Below the pieces are notes generated by a model. The model was given only the letters and a program-made list of their open reading frames with translations. It searched no databases and was not told the DNA's origin. Shown here piece by piece: positions 7,770 through 17,513 of a DNA stretch of 36,074 nt. The stretch covers positions 1 to 36,074 of the forward strand of contig JAUNCZ010000032.1 of NCBI GenBank assembly GCA_030526405.1, written 5' to 3'. This DNA is from Lachnospiraceae bacterium (GTDB lineage: Bacteria > Bacillota > Clostridia > Lachnospirales > Lachnospiraceae). The position numbers were made by a program, and so were the translations under genes. Within the stretch, counting starts at the first letter, position 1; every line of letters starts with the position of its first letter.

Positions 7770-8552
7770 TTAAATGATATGTTTCTCGAGCAGTTTATCT
7801 GTGATATACTGAGCAGCTTCCTCCGCATCAAGAGCAACCTTCTGTCCAGCACCTTTACGTACTTTATCAGAAGCTCTTGCGATCTTTGTTGGAGAACCTT
7901 TCAGTCCAAGGTTGCAATCCTCAACATCCTTCAGATCAGCTCTTCCCCAGGTTGTGATCTCTGCATCAACTGCATCAAAGATTCCGCCTGGAGTCATGTA
8001 TCTTGGCTCATTTAACTCTGCCAGTGCAGTGATCAGACATGGCATTTTAGCTTTTACTACATGATATCTGTCATCATACTGACGCTCAACAACTACGCTG
8101 TCTCCCTCCAGTTTGATAGCCTGTGCATAGGAAATTACTGGGATTCCCAGATGCTCAGAGATCTGAGGTCCTACCTGTGCAGTATCACCATCGATAGCCT
8201 GACGTCCAGTGATGATCAGATCATAATCAATATTTCTCAGTGCTCCGGCGATTGTCTGAGAAGTAGCCCATGTATCAGCTCCGCCGAGAACGCGGTCTGT
8301 AACAAGGATACCATGATCAGCACCCATAGCCATTGCCTCACGCAGAACATCAGCAGCCTTTGGAAGACCCATGGTAAGAACTGTTACCTCTGCGCCATAT
8401 TCATCTTTTAATCTCAGAGCAGCCTCAAGACCGGCTTTGTCATCCGGGTTCATGATTGTAAGCATTGCCGCTCTGTTCAGAGTTCCATCAGGGTTAAACT
8501 GAACGCCACCCTTGGTATCCGGTACCTGTTTTACACAAACAACAATCTTCAC
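7770..8552 (-). CDS. etfB: Electron transfer flavoprotein beta subunit
   Basis: The small Etf subunit, 260 aa, opening with the typical KIVVCVKQVPDT. In bifurcating Etf this subunit holds the second flavin that accepts hydride from NADH. The segment ITGRQAIDGDTAQVGP (near residue 115) is the conserved nucleotide-binding loop. The ETF beta signature VVKAKMPCLITALAELNEPR lies near 165. Translation begins at a GTG codon (8550-8552), with AGGAGGT 7 bases upstream. It lies 15 bases after bcd and 17 before etfA. Confidence 0.95.
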   Translation of the reverse strand: MKIVVCVKQVPDTKGGVQFNPDGTLNRAAMLTIMNPDDKAGLEAALRLKDEYGAEVTVLTMGLPKAADVLREAMAMGADHGILVTDRVLGGADTWATSQTIAGALRNIDYDLIITGRQAIDGDTAQVGPQISEHLGIPVISYAQAIKLEGDSVVVERQYDDRYHVVKAKMPCLITALAELNEPRYMTPGGIFDAVDAEITTWGRADLKDVEDCNLGLKGSPTKIARASDKVRKGAGQKVALDAEEAAQYITDKLLEKHII

Positions 8553-8567
8553 GGTTTGTACCTCCTG

Positions 8568-9719
8568 TTATTTCAATAAGTTTGCAGAGATTACCATACG
8601 CTGAACCTCAGAAGTTCCCTCGTAGATCTCTGTAATCTTAGCATCACGCATCATACGCTCAACGTCGTACTCTCTGATGTATCCATATCCACCGTGGAGC
8701 TGAACAGCTTTAGTTGTTACCTCCATAGCTGTCTCTGCTGCATACAGTTTTGCCATAGCAGCTTCCACACCGTATGATTTCTGTGTCTGTTTAGCCATTG
8801 CAGCTCTGTATACCATAAGCTGAGCAGCCTGTACTTTAGTTGCCATATCAGCCAGCTGGAACTGTGTATTCTGGAACTGAGCGATAGAACGTCCGAACTG
8901 TTTTCTTTCTTTTACGTAATCTACAGTTCTCTCCAGAGCACCCTCAGCAAGACCGAGAGCCTGAGAAGCGATTCCGATACGACCGCCATCCAGAGTATGC
9001 ATAGCGATGTTGAATCCTTTACCCTGCTGTCCCAGAAGGTTCTCTTTTGGAATACGGCAGTCTGTGAAGATCAGCTCGTAAGTAGCTGAACCACGGATAC
9101 CCATCTTCTTCTCTTTTGTTCCGAATGTAAATCCAGGTGTTCCTTTCTCTACGATAAATGCAGAGATCTCTTTCATCATACGTCCGCGTTTCTCAACAGT
9201 ACCTGTTACAGCGATTACGATGTAAACATCTGCGTATTTACCATTTGTGATGAAGCATTTGGATCCGTTGAGAACCCACTCATCTCCATCCAGAACAGCC
9301 TTTGTCTGCTGTCCCTGTGCATCTGTTCCTGCACCTGGCTCTGTAAGACCGAATGCACCGATCTTTCTTCCTGCTGCCAGATCTGGCAGGTATTTCATCT
9401 TCTGCTCTTCTGTTCCGTAAGTAAGGATTGGATCCATACACAGAGAGGTATGTGCAGATACGATAACACCTGTAGTTCCGCAAACTTTAGAGAGCTCCTC
9501 TACGCACATAGCGTAAGTCAGAATATCACAGCCCTGTCCGCCGTACTCTTTTGGGATCGGGATTCCCATGAATCCGTATTTAGCCATTTTCTCTACAGTT
9601 TCCATTGGGAACTGCTCTGTCTCATCAACTTCCTGGGCAAGAGGTTTTACTTCTTTTTCAGCAAAATCTCTGAACAGGGTTCTCACCATCTCATGTTTCT
9701 TGTCTAATGTGAAATCCAT
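8568..9719 (-). CDS. bcd: Butyryl-CoA dehydrogenase (short-chain acyl-CoA dehydrogenase)
   Basis: Reduces crotonyl-CoA to butyryl-CoA using an FAD served by EtfAB. At 383 residues it has the standard length. Visible motifs are the FAD-binding [12 protein letters not shown] near residue 125, the [10 protein letters not shown] region near 210, and the catalytic glutamate E367 in [14 protein letters not shown] lies 7 bases before the ATG. It sits between hbd and etfB with gaps of 21 and 15 bases. The butyryl-CoA rather than general acyl-CoA assignment comes from this operon context and the glutamate position. Confidence 0.95.
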   Translation of the reverse strand: MDFTLDKKHEMVRTLFRDFAEKEVKPLAQEVDETEQFPMETVEKMAKYGFMGIPIPKEYGGQGCDILTYAMCVEELSKVCGTTGVIVSAHTSLCMDPILTYGTEEQKMKYLPDLAAGRKIGAFGLTEPGAGTDAQGQQTKAVLDGDEWVLNGSKCFITNGKYADVYIVIAVTGTVEKRGRMMKEISAFIVEKGTPGFTFGTKEKKMGIRGSATYELIFTDCRIPKENLLGQQGKGFNIAMHTLDGGRIGIASQALGLAEGALERTVDYVKERKQFGRSIAQFQNTQFQLADMATKVQAAQLMVYRAAMAKQTQKSYGVEAAMAKLYAAETAMEVTTKAVQLHGGYGYIREYDVERMMRDAKITEIYEGTSEVQRMVISANLLK

Positions 9720-9740
9720 GTGTTTTCCTCCGTTGTTTTT

Positions 9741-10580
9741 TTACTTGGTGTAATTGTAGAAGCCCACTCCGGTCTTGCGTCCAAGTTTTCCGCCGCGCAC
9801 CATCTTACGGAGCAATGGATGTGGACGGTACTTGGTATCTCCGGTCTCCATAAAGATAACTTCCATTATTGCAAGGCAAACGTCAAGTCCTACCAGATCA
9901 CCAACCTGAAGCGGTCCCATAGGATGATTTGCACCAAGTTTCATTGCAGTATCGATATGCTCTTTTGAAGCAATTCCTTCAGCATAGATTCCGATTGCTT
10001 CATTGATCATTGGAATTAAGATACGGTTTACAACGAAACCAGCCATCTCCTCAACCTGTACCGGTACCTTACCGATATTTTCTGCAATAGCTTCTACTTT
10101 GTCAATAACATCCTGCGGTGTATTCAGACCCGCAATAACCTCAACCAGCTTCATAACAGGAGCAGGGTTGAAGAAATGCATACCTACTACCGGATGAGTC
10201 AGTCCCTGTCCGATTTCAGTAATGGAAAGAGATGATGTATTTGTGGTAAAAATGCAATCAGGCTTTGTGATTTCCTGCAGCTCTCTGAAGGTCTGTTTTT
10301 TGATCTCCATGTTCTCAATGGCTGCCTCTACGATCAGATCACAGTCTGCACAGATCTCTTTTGTACCTGTCTTGATTTTAGCAAGCATAGCATCCGCTGC
10401 TTCCTGATCCATTTTTCCCTTCGCTACTCTGGAGTTTAACAGAGCTGCAATTCTGTTTTTTCCATTCTCAGCGAACGTACCGTTGATATCACATAATCTG
10501 ACCTCATAACCATCTGCCTGAGCAAATGCCTGAGCAATACCAGCTCCCATTGTACCTGCACCAATAACGCCAACTATCAT
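9741..10580 (-). CDS. hbd: 3-hydroxybutyryl-CoA dehydrogenase
   Basis: Reduces acetoacetyl-CoA to 3-hydroxybutyryl-CoA in the butyrate pathway. The 279-residue protein starts with the dinucleotide fold [15 protein letters not shown], followed by [10 protein letters not shown] and the catalytic-histidine segment [17 protein letters not shown] near residue 130. The C-terminal domain binds the acyl-CoA. The start at 10580 is preceded by AAAGGAGG at 10 bases; an upstream in-frame candidate would overlap that site. Between it and crt lie 235 bases with hairpins, an unusual break in an otherwise tight operon. Confidence 0.95.
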   Translation of the reverse strand: MIVGVIGAGTMGAGIAQAFAQADGYEVRLCDINGTFAENGKNRIAALLNSRVAKGKMDQEAADAMLAKIKTGTKEICADCDLIVEAAIENMEIKKQTFRELQEITKPDCIFTTNTSSLSITEIGQGLTHPVVGMHFFNPAPVMKLVEVIAGLNTPQDVIDKVEAIAENIGKVPVQVEEMAGFVVNRILIPMINEAIGIYAEGIASKEHIDTAMKLGANHPMGPLQVGDLVGLDVCLAIMEVIFMETGDTKYRPHPLLRKMVRGGKLGRKTGVGFYNYTK

Positions 10581-10657
10581 TTGAGTATATCCTCCTTTCA
10601 TGTATTCATCCTAATATACTCACTCATAACTAATCAATATCTACTTTTTTCTCTCTC

Positions 10658-10678
10658 AAAAAAATGGCACTCTACCAT
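10658..10678 (-). terminator. Weak terminator or attenuator between crt and hbd
   Basis: On the minus strand ATGGTA-GAG-TGCCAT, a 6-pair stem with one wobble, is followed by a run of T. The stem is weak, so only partial termination is expected. Confidence 0.4.
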
Positions 10679-10712
10679 GTAAAAGTACCTTCTATAACCA
10701 ACGAAACTGCCG

Positions 10713-10728
10713 CGTGACTTTCGTCACG
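10713..10728. repeat. Palindromic hairpins in the crt-hbd gap
   Basis: CGTGAC-TTTC-GTCACG is a perfect 6-pair hairpin. About 50 bases on, GCGGA and TCCGC form another small stem. The tract 10700-10810 is GC-richer than the flanking spacers and resembles an intergenic repeat, but no second copy was found in this window. Confidence 0.45.
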
Positions 10729-10815
10729 CCGCAGATTCGCAGATCACAAGTCAGTATGCTTCTTGCATTGGAAAGCGGACATTCGCAATCCGCTTCGCTG
10801 CTTGCAGCGGTTCAA

Positions 10816-11592
10816 TTATTTATTGATGAAATTTTTCTCTTTTCTCTTCTCCAGGAATGCTCCCATTCCCTCTTTCTGGTCAGCTGTCTCAAAGCAGTCA
10901 CCGAAAAGAGCTGCCTCAATCTTGATTGCCTCATCCATTCCAACTTCCAGACCCTCATTGATAGCCTTTTTGGAGTTACGAACTGCGATTGGAGCATTCT
11001 TTGCGATTGTTGTTGCCAGCTTCTTAGCTGCAGGAAGGAGCTCCTCGATTGGATATACGCTGTTTACAAGACCGATCTGAAGCGCTCTGTCAGCCTTGAT
11101 GTTTCTTGCACCGTAGATCAGCTCTTTAGCCATTCCCGGGCTAACCAGTCTTGCCAGTCTTAATGTTCCTCCGAATCCAGGAGTGATTCCAAGGCCAACC
11201 TCTGGCTGTCCGAATACTGCATTCTCAGAACAGATACGGATATCGCAGCACATTGCGATCTCACATCCGCCACCCAGTGCGTATCCGTTTACAGCTGCGA
11301 TTACAGGAATTGGAAGAGTCTCGATCTTGCGGAAGATGCGGTTTCCATTCAGTCCCCATGCAACACCCTGCTCTTTTGTCAGAGTAGACTGCTCACCGAT
11401 ATCAGCACCTGCTACGAAGGATTTCTCTCCCTCTCCGGTGATGATCAGACAGCGGATTGCGTCCAGATCCACAGCATCAATTGTCTCATCCAGCTCGCGA
11501 AGTACTGTGCTTGTAAGAGCATTCAGTGCTGCAGGACGAGAAATTGTGATAGTACCAACATAACCTTCTACTTCATATTTAATGAATTCCAT
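10816..11592 (-). CDS. crt: Crotonase (3-hydroxybutyryl-CoA dehydratase)
   Basis: Removes water from 3-hydroxybutyryl-CoA to give crotonyl-CoA. The 258-residue enoyl-CoA hydratase fold has the oxyanion-hole segments AGADIGE and ALGGGCE. Its two catalytic glutamates are E111 and E131, 20 residues apart as in characterised crotonases. The start at 11592 is 8 bases after GGGAG; an ATG seven codons upstream would place that site inside the gene. It is the second gene of the butyrate operon, 65 bases after thl. Confidence 0.95.
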   Translation of the reverse strand: MEFIKYEVEGYVGTITISRPAALNALTSTVLRELDETIDAVDLDAIRCLIITGEGEKSFVAGADIGEQSTLTKEQGVAWGLNGNRIFRKIETLPIPVIAAVNGYALGGGCEIAMCCDIRICSENAVFGQPEVGLGITPGFGGTLRLARLVSPGMAKELIYGARNIKADRALQIGLVNSVYPIEELLPAAKKLATTIAKNAPIAVRNSKKAINEGLEVGMDEAIKIEAALFGDCFETADQKEGMGAFLEKRKEKNFINK

Positions 11593-11657
11593 GATTTTGA
11601 CTCCCTTCTTCATCTTTACTCAAATCAGTAAGATCTATATGAAACGGCATCGCCGAA

Positions 11658-12839
11658 TCAATCACGCTCAACTACTGTTGCGCAGCCCATTCCACCACCG
11701 ATGCAAAGAGTAGCAAGACCCTTTTTCGCATCGCGTTTCTGCATCTCATGAAGCAGAGTAACAAGGATACGGCAGCCGGATGCTCCAACCGGATGTCCCA
11801 GTGCAATAGCACCTCCGTTAACATTTACCTTGCTCATGTCAAAGTTCAGGTCTCTTGCAACTGCCAGAGACTGTGCAGCAAATGCCTCATTTGCCTCGAT
11901 CAGATCCATATCAGCTACGCTCATATCGATGCGTTTCATCAGCTTGTTTACAGCAGCAACAGGTCCAACACCCATGATGGAAGGATCTACACCGCCGAGA
12001 GCTCCGCCAACCCATGTTGCCATTGGTGTAACACCAAGCTCTTTTGCCTTCTCCTCGCTCATAACGATCACGCAGGCTGCACCATCGTTGATTCCGGAAG
12101 AGTTAGCAGCTGTAACGATACCATCTTTCTTGAATGCAGGTTTCAGACCGGAAATGCTCTCTGCAGTTACGCCGGCACGTGGACCCTCATCTGTATCAAC
12201 AACAACTGTTCCTTTTCTCTGTTTTACTTCCACAGGAACGATCTCGTCTTTGAATTTTCCTGCCGCAATTGCCTCTGCTGCCTTCTGCTGAGAGGAAGCT
12301 GCAAACTCATCCAGCTCCTGTCTTGTCAGTCCCCACTGCTCACAGACATTCTCTGCTGTGATTCCCATGTGGTAGTCATTGAACGCATCCCAGAGTGCAT
12401 CATTTACCATTGTATCAACCATCGGTGCATTTCCCATACGATAGCCGAAACGAGCATTCTTCAGTGCATATGGCGCAAGAGACATATTCTCCATTCCTCC
12501 TGCAACAACGATATCAGCCTCGCCAGCTGCGATCATATTTGCTGCCATATTTACACAATTCAGTCCAGAGCCACATACAACGTTGATGGTAACTGCAGGT
12601 ACCTCAATTGGAAGACCTGCTTTCAGAGAAACCTGTCTGGCCACGTTCTGTCCCTGAGCTGCCTGGATTACACAGCCAAGGTATACCATATCAACCTGAT
12701 CTGCCGGAATACCGGTTCTTTTCAGTGCTTCCTTTACAACAACAGCTCCAAGATCAGCTGCCGGTACTGTGCTGAGTGCACCGCCCATTTTGCCGATGGC
12801 TGTACGACATGCTCCTGCTAAAACAATTTTTCTAGCCAT
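11658..12839 (-). CDS. thl: Acetyl-CoA acetyltransferase (thiolase)
   Basis: Condenses two acetyl-CoA into acetoacetyl-CoA, the entry to butyrate formation. The 393-residue protein has the acyl-enzyme cysteine C89 in NVVCGSG, the histidine in [10 protein letters not shown], and the second catalytic cysteine C379 in CIGGGMGCA. It is the first gene of the operon. The ATG at 12839 follows GGAGG by about 11 bases. A longer reading from an upstream ATG would add 13 residues unlike thiolases and is rejected. Being next to the acetyl-CoA-forming operon, it may draw on CO2-derived acetyl-CoA as well as glycolytic acetyl-CoA. Confidence 0.95.
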   Translation of the reverse strand: MARKIVLAGACRTAIGKMGGALSTVPAADLGAVVVKEALKRTGIPADQVDMVYLGCVIQAAQGQNVARQVSLKAGLPIEVPAVTINVVCGSGLNCVNMAANMIAAGEADIVVAGGMENMSLAPYALKNARFGYRMGNAPMVDTMVNDALWDAFNDYHMGITAENVCEQWGLTRQELDEFAASSQQKAAEAIAAGKFKDEIVPVEVKQRKGTVVVDTDEGPRAGVTAESISGLKPAFKKDGIVTAANSSGINDGAACVIVMSEEKAKELGVTPMATWVGGALGGVDPSIMGVGPVAAVNKLMKRIDMSVADMDLIEANEAFAAQSLAVARDLNFDMSKVNVNGGAIALGHPVGASGCRILVTLLHEMQKRDAKKGLATLCIGGGMGCATVVERD

Positions 12840-12916
12840 GTTGGGAATTACCTCCGATAAAAAAACTTTTCTTTTCACATGAAAAGGCAGACTTCTAGCA
12901 TTCCACCTTCTTTATA

Positions 12917-12945
12917 ATAATACCCCACCCTTACCTACTTGTCAA
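12917..12945 (-). promoter_or_regulatory. Promoter of the butyrate operon
   Basis: Minus strand TTGACA (12940-12945), 17-base spacer, TATTAT (12917-12922). An inverted repeat TTGTC-N8-GACAA covers the -35 region (12939-12956) and could be an operator. Confidence 0.75.
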
Positions 12946-13019
12946 ACAATAGACAAACCCTTTTTTATATAAAATGTGTACTTACACAGGGCTTTTGCAT
13001 CACTTTTTTATTATATCTA

Positions 13020-13066
13020 TACAAAAAATAAGGAGCAGAAAGACCGTTTCTCCGATCTCTCTGCTC
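13020..13066 (-). terminator. Terminator of the flavodiiron protein gene
   Basis: On the minus strand a long imperfect stem (GAGCAGAgAGA with TCTtTCTGCTC, and an inner CGG/CCG) ends in CTTATTTTTTG. It separates fprA from the downstream butyrate operon promoter. Confidence 0.8.
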
Positions 13067-13086
13067 TCTCATTCACTGATATAATT

Positions 13087-14253
13087 TTATTTGTATGCTG
13101 CTGCCAGCTCCTGTGCCAGTGCCTCGATCTGTGCCTCTGTTGTCTCATTCAGAGCAGATTTGATGGATACTGTATTCTCACAGAAGGTGATATCCTTGCT
13201 GTTCTCAAAGGATTTTTTGATAACTTTTGCAGCCTGTGGAGCCCAGGTTCCGTTCTCGATGATACCGATTCTTCTGTTCTGGTAATCACGCTCCACCAGG
13301 TTGTGGATGAATGTGCTCATATGTGTGAATACATCTCCCATGTAGGTGATGGATGCCAGAACGATGGTATCGTAACGGAATGCATCCTCTACACACTCTG
13401 CCATGTCAGTTCTTGCCAGGTCAAATACCTTTGCCTTTGGAACTCCTGCCTCAGTCAGTTTGCTCTGAAGAAGCTCTGCTGCCTCTTTTGTATGTCCATA
13501 TACAGAAGAGTAGTAGATCATAACACCCTGGCTCTCAGGACGGTAGCTGGACCATGTATCATACAGTCCGATGTAGTATCCCAGATTCTCTGTAAGAACT
13601 GGTCCGTGCAGAGGACAGATGATGGCAATATCCAGAGTGGATGCTTTTTTCAGAAGAGCCTGTACTGGTTTTCCGTATTTTCCAACAATGCCGATGTAGT
13701 ATCTTCTTGCCTCGCAAGCCCAGTCCTCTTCAACATCCAGCGCACCGAATTTTCCGAAGCCGTCTGCTGCAAACAGAACCTTCTCAGAAGACTCGTAGGT
13801 TACCATAACCTCTGGCCAGTGAACCATTGGTGCCATAACAAAGGTCAGTGTATGGCTTCCAAGAGACAGAGAATCCATCTCTTTCACTTCCAGAGTGTTC
13901 TTCAGCTCCATTTTTGGGAAGAACTGTTTCATGATTCCGAAGATCTTTCCGTTGGCAACAACAGTTGTATCCGGATATTTATTAACAAATGTCTCAATAG
14001 AACCTGCGTGATCTGGCTCCATATGCTGAACTACCAGATAATCAGGTGCTGCAGTACCAAGAACCTCCTCCAGGTTTGCCAGCCACTCGTCCACCTTGTG
14101 AATATCAACTGTATCCATAACACAGGTTTTCTCATCCTTGATCACATAGGAGTTATAAGACATTCCGTTAGGAACCACATACTGTCCCTCAAACAGATCC
14201 ACGTCATGATCATTAACACCAACATAAAAAATTGTTTCTGTTACATTTTTCAT
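13087..14253 (-). CDS. fprA: Flavodiiron protein (FprA-type oxygen/NO reductase)
   Basis: A 388-residue soluble flavodiiron protein that reduces O2 to water or NO to N2O, protecting strict anaerobes. The N-terminal metallo-beta-lactamase domain carries the diiron ligands H77, E79, D81, H82, H145, D164 and H216. The C-terminal flavodoxin domain starts near residue 245 with MIYYSSVYGHT. No rubredoxin or flavin reductase domain is fused, so it must receive electrons from separate carriers. The start at 14253 is chosen because AAAGGAA lies upstream, and a TATAAT at 14279-14284 would sit too close to the alternative ATG at 14274. It protects a neighbourhood rich in oxygen-sensitive metalloenzymes, though that link is inference. 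Confidence 0.95.
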   Translation of the reverse strand: MKNVTETIFYVGVNDHDVDLFEGQYVVPNGMSYNSYVIKDEKTCVMDTVDIHKVDEWLANLEEVLGTAAPDYLVVQHMEPDHAGSIETFVNKYPDTTVVANGKIFGIMKQFFPKMELKNTLEVKEMDSLSLGSHTLTFVMAPMVHWPEVMVTYESSEKVLFAADGFGKFGALDVEEDWACEARRYYIGIVGKYGKPVQALLKKASTLDIAIICPLHGPVLTENLGYYIGLYDTWSSYRPESQGVMIYYSSVYGHTKEAAELLQSKLTEAGVPKAKVFDLARTDMAECVEDAFRYDTIVLASITYMGDVFTHMSTFIHNLVERDYQNRRIGIIENGTWAPQAAKVIKKSFENSKDITFCENTVSIKSALNETTEAQIEALAQELAAAYK

Positions 14254-14345
14254 ACTTTTCTTTATTCCTTTCATTTACATTATATCTGTAAGGCATAAAT
14301 CTGCCATACATCTCAACAGATTCAGAATGATCCTTCTGGCCCGGA

Positions 14346-15371
14346 TTACAGAATGATCATGGCATCTCCGAAACTGAAGAAGCGATATCGCTCCTTAACA
14401 GCCTCCTCATAGGCAGAAAGCACATGCTCTTTTCCCGCAAATGCTGACACCAGCATTACAAGTGTGGATTCCGGAAGATGGAAGTTGGTGATCAGACCAT
14501 CGATCATTCGGAATTTATATCCCGGATAGATAAAAATATCTGTCCATCTGCTACCGGCATGGATCACGCCGTTTTCATTCGTTGCAGACTCCAGGGTTCT
14601 GCAGCTGGTGGTTCCCACCGCAATTACACGGCCGCCGTTTTTCCTGGTCTGATTGATCAGTTCTGCCTGATCTTCCTCCACAATGTACATCTCCGTATGC
14701 ATATGATGCTTTGTAACATCCTCCACCTTTACAGGACGGAACGTACCAAGCCCCACATGCAGTGTAACATGGGCAATATTCACGCCCTTTGCCTTCACCT
14801 GCTCCAGCAGTTCCTTTGTAAAATGCAGACCGGCTGTAGGTGCTGCAGCAGATCCCTCTGCTCTTGCATACACAGTCTGATAACGGTTCTTATCCTTCAG
14901 CTTATGGGTAATATAGGGGGGCAGCGGCATCTCACCTAACTGGTCCAGAATCTCCTCAAAAATCCCCTCATATTCAAAACGGATCAGACGGTTTCCGTCC
15001 TCAACCACCTCCAGCACCTCTGCATTCAGGAGCCCGTCTCCAAAGGTAAGGCGAGCACCGGGACGGCATTTTTTGCCAGGGCGTACCAGAGTCTCCCAGA
15101 CATTGTTCTCTCCTCTTTTCAGCAGCAGCACCTCCACAGAGGCGCCTGTATCTGCCTTCTTTCCAAACAGTCTGGCTGGAATAACCTTTGTATCATTGAT
15201 AACAAGGGTATCTCCCTCCCTCAGTTCCTCCAGAATATCTGTAAAAACGCCGTGCTGCACCTCACCGGTGGTACGGTTCAGATGCATCAGACGGGAGGAA
15301 CTTCTGTCCTCCAGCGGATCCTGCGCAATCAGCTCCTGTGGCAGGTCATAATAAAAATCACTTGTATTCAT
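14346..15371 (-). CDS. queA: S-adenosylmethionine:tRNA ribosyltransferase-isomerase
   Basis: Transfers and rearranges the ribosyl part of SAM onto 7-aminomethyl-7-deazaguanine in tRNA, giving epoxyqueuosine. The 341-residue protein has the family motifs [12 protein letters not shown] at the N-terminus, [14 protein letters not shown] near 58, [10 protein letters not shown] near 172, and GTTSCRTLE near 253. It overlaps the end of the upstream phosphatase gene by four bases (ATGA), so the two are translationally coupled. No other queuosine gene is in the window. Confidence 0.96.
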   Translation of the reverse strand: MNTSDFYYDLPQELIAQDPLEDRSSSRLMHLNRTTGEVQHGVFTDILEELREGDTLVINDTKVIPARLFGKKADTGASVEVLLLKRGENNVWETLVRPGKKCRPGARLTFGDGLLNAEVLEVVEDGNRLIRFEYEGIFEEILDQLGEMPLPPYITHKLKDKNRYQTVYARAEGSAAAPTAGLHFTKELLEQVKAKGVNIAHVTLHVGLGTFRPVKVEDVTKHHMHTEMYIVEEDQAELINQTRKNGGRVIAVGTTSCRTLESATNENGVIHAGSRWTDIFIYPGYKFRMIDGLITNFHLPESTLVMLVSAFAGKEHVLSAYEEAVKERYRFFSFGDAMIIL

Positions 15372-16021
15372 ACTTTTCCCCAGTTCTTATAATATTCAGG
15401 AAATTCTTCCTCTCCATAGCACACCTGATCGGCAGCCACCAGACTTGGAACTCCGTTCTTCACCTCCACGATGCTGTAGGCGCAGTTCATGGGAACGCCC
15501 CCCTGCCAGAAATCCTCCGGATCATCGTAAAGTCTGTTGAGAAATGCTCTTACGGCTCCTCCGTGAGCAGAGATGAGAATTGTCTTATCCTGATAGTCAG
15601 GATTGTGGATCAGCTCATCAAAAAACTCTCCGGTACGGCTGATCAGTTCTCTGAAGGTTTCTCCACCCTCAGGGGGCTGATAGTGAAAGGGATCAAGACG
15701 GAACATCCGATACTGCTCCCTTGGAATCTCCATTTTGCCCGGTGCAACACAACGTCCCTCCCAGATGCCAAAATTCAGCTCTTTCAGACGTTCCTCCTGA
15801 AGCACAGGCTTATTTCGCCCCTGCATAAGGATCTCTGCAGTATGTCGTGCCCGCAAAAGAGGACTTGTGATACAAAGATCAAAGGGCACATCTGCAAGTC
15901 CCTTTGCAGTAACCTCTGCAAGTCTGACACCGTTCTCATTCAGATCAGAGCCAAGATGCCCCTGCATCTTCCTCTCTGCATTCCAGTATGTCTCTCCATG
16001 GCGAATTACATACAATAACAT
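15368..16021 (-). CDS. Histidine phosphatase family protein (phosphoglycerate mutase-like)
   Basis: A 217-residue branch-1 histidine phosphatase. The phosphohistidine motif RHGETYWN is at residue 7, the RARHTAEI arginine near 58, the acid in [11 protein letters not shown] near 82, and the second histidine in ISAHGGAVR near 150. The substrate is not evident: relatives include cofactor-dependent phosphoglycerate mutases, alpha-ribazole phosphatases (CobC) and general phosphatases. A corrinoid role is tempting in an acetogen, but no cobalamin gene adjoins it. It is coupled to queA by an overlapping stop and start. Confidence 0.85.
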   Translation of the reverse strand: MLLYVIRHGETYWNAERKMQGHLGSDLNENGVRLAEVTAKGLADVPFDLCITSPLLRARHTAEILMQGRNKPVLQEERLKELNFGIWEGRCVAPGKMEIPREQYRMFRLDPFHYQPPEGGETFRELISRTGEFFDELIHNPDYQDKTILISAHGGAVRAFLNRLYDDPEDFWQGGVPMNCAYSIVEVKNGVPSLVAADQVCYGEEEFPEYYKNWGKV

Positions 16022-16082
16022 ATCTAATCATTCCTTCTGTTTATTACACAAACTGCTTCCATCCCGGTAGCATTCCAGTGCT

Positions 16083-16997
16083 TCAATAATATTCATCATA
16101 ATCATCATACCAGCTGGCTGTATCACTCTGACGTGGTTCCTCTGAGGGAAGATCCGGCTCATCCTTTCTCTGAATGTATTCTTCCAGCATCTTGTTCAGC
16201 TCTGCCCCCAGCAGGAAGGAATAGATACAGAAATAGACCCAGATCATCAAAAGAATGATGGTCGTCATATTTCCATACATCCAGGCCGCATTGGGAGAAT
16301 ATTTCAGATACATGGAAAAACCAACAGATAAGCCCTCCCATCCGGCAGTGGCCATCAGGGCCCCCGGTATCTGAATCAGAATAGAGGTTCTTCTGTTTGG
16401 GATCACACAGTACATAAACAGGAAAAACAAGGCCAGAACGATCAGCGCAAATGCCGTACGTACATTCAGAATCCAGGTGATGGAATCAGCGGCATCGGGA
16501 ATATATTTCTGCATCGCACTCTCCAGTCCCCGTCCAAATACCATCAGCACAAGAACAATGATCAGAACCAGTATAAACAGAAGGGTATACACCATCGCAA
16601 GAATACGATTCACAAAATAATTACGCCTTCTCTTTACACGACAGATGGTATCAAGACCATACATCAGGGACAGAATCGCCTTTCCTGCTGACCACAGCAA
16701 CAGGAAGATGGATACAGGCAGCACCACCGCATTTCTCTGAAAAATCTGATGAATAATGGTGGATACAGTGGCCGAGAACTCTGTTGGAATAATGGTAAGA
16801 ATCGCTGTACTGATCTGATTTTCGGTAAGTGGCGTAAACTGAACCATGTAAAGAATCAGCATCATGGTAGGAATGAAGGATAAAATCAGGAAAAATGCTC
16901 CCTGGGAAGCATAGGCCCCCACATGATCCTCCATGATCCTGCCGGTAAAATAATCAACAAACCGAAACAGAGGATTCTTTTTCTTTGTTTCTTTCAT
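16083..16997 (-). CDS. YihY/BrkB-family integral membrane protein
   Basis: A 304-residue membrane protein with about six hydrophobic segments: near residues 33-52, 92-112, 133-158, 183-202, 215-235 and 245-268. The family motif region with SQGAFFLILSFIPT near 27 and SAGKAILSLMYGL near 100 is recognisable. The C-terminus is acidic and tyrosine-rich (YDDYDEYY). The family was once misannotated as RNase BN; its real function is unresolved. GAGGT precedes the ATG. It has its own promoter at 17072-17100. Confidence 0.88.
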   Translation of the reverse strand: MKETKKKNPLFRFVDYFTGRIMEDHVGAYASQGAFFLILSFIPTMMLILYMVQFTPLTENQISTAILTIIPTEFSATVSTIIHQIFQRNAVVLPVSIFLLLWSAGKAILSLMYGLDTICRVKRRRNYFVNRILAMVYTLLFILVLIIVLVLMVFGRGLESAMQKYIPDAADSITWILNVRTAFALIVLALFFLFMYCVIPNRRTSILIQIPGALMATAGWEGLSVGFSMYLKYSPNAAWMYGNMTTIILLMIWVYFCIYSFLLGAELNKMLEEYIQRKDEPDLPSEEPRQSDTASWYDDYDEYY

Positions 16998-17029
16998 AGG
17001 TACCTCGAAAAAGGATTTATCAGCTAAAA

Positions 17030-17047
17030 CAGAGGGAAAACCCTCTG
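17030..17047 (-). other. Hairpin in the YihY-family leader
   Basis: CAGAGGG-TTTT-CCCTCTG on the minus strand, followed by TTTTAG. It is a short stem with a weak T-tract, possibly a partial terminator in the leader. Confidence 0.45.
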
Positions 17048-17071
17048 CTTTGAATTGACAAAATTTTTTGT

Positions 17072-17100
17072 ATTATAGCATACTCTTTCCTTTATGACAA
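17072..17100 (-). promoter_or_regulatory. Promoter of the YihY-family gene
   Basis: Minus strand TTGTCA (17095-17100), 17-base spacer, TATAAT (17072-17077). It lies about 75 bases upstream of the start codon. Confidence 0.7.
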
Positions 17101-17230
17101 CCTTGCAGCGGCAGTCTCCCTGGTCTACTGCTGGCACGTCCTTCGGATTGTCCCATGGATATTGGATTTATTCCTAAGACGCATCTGTATTCTACGGGGA
17201 TAACGAAGTGCAGCTGCGCATCTGTGTTTT

Positions 17231-17264
17231 GTTTCCCGGGAAACTGACGCAGCTTCCCGGGAAA
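17231..17264. repeat. Paired CCCGGG palindromes
   Basis: GTTTCCCGGGAAAC (17231-17244) is a perfect 14-base palindrome. A second TTCCCGGGAA (17254-17263) follows about two helical turns later, centre to centre. The pair could bind a dimeric regulator or fold into a hairpin in RNA. The rest of 17101-17230 shows no gene or recognisable RNA. Confidence 0.5.
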
Positions 17265-17295
17265 TGAGAAACGGCTGCTGATTGCTCAGCAGCCG
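17262..17295 (-). terminator. Possible terminator of 6S RNA
   Basis: Minus strand GGCTGCTGA-GCAA-TCAGCAGCC, a strong 9-pair stem, followed by GTTTCTCATTT. The T-tract is interrupted, so it is either a weak terminator or a 3' processing signal. Confidence 0.5.
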
Positions 17296-17302
17296 GAAAG
17301 TT

Positions 17303-17507
17303 CAGATATGCCCCGGGGAGTCGTTCCTGTCTCTTGACTCCTAGCGATGCTAGGTGGGTAACCGCAGATACACCTCTGCCTTCCTCTGCGCAATGAAGGC
17401 CTGGCATCAATGTAACAATGTAGGAATCCCTGTTTAAAGAAAATGTAGGTTCAAACTGACAGGGCCTCGAACACCTCAGGTAACATATCGATCTTATCTA
17501 ATTTCTT
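17303..17507 (-). ncRNA. ssrS: 6S RNA
   Basis: An RNA of about 205 bases that would sequester housekeeping RNA polymerase by imitating an open promoter. The 5' part contains CCTGAGGTGTTCGAGGCCCTGTC, typical of the conserved 6S closing stem. The termini pair: GATATG (5') with CATATC (3'), and CCTGTC with GACAGG. The middle is AU-rich and largely unpaired, as in the 6S central bubble. The far end forms a hairpin with arms GCCTTC and GAAGGC. A perfect-spacing promoter lies just upstream and there is no open reading frame of note. The exact ends are estimated. The call rests on recalled consensus and drawn pairing, not on a covariance model. Confidence 0.82.
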
Positions 17508-17513
17508 GAACAC

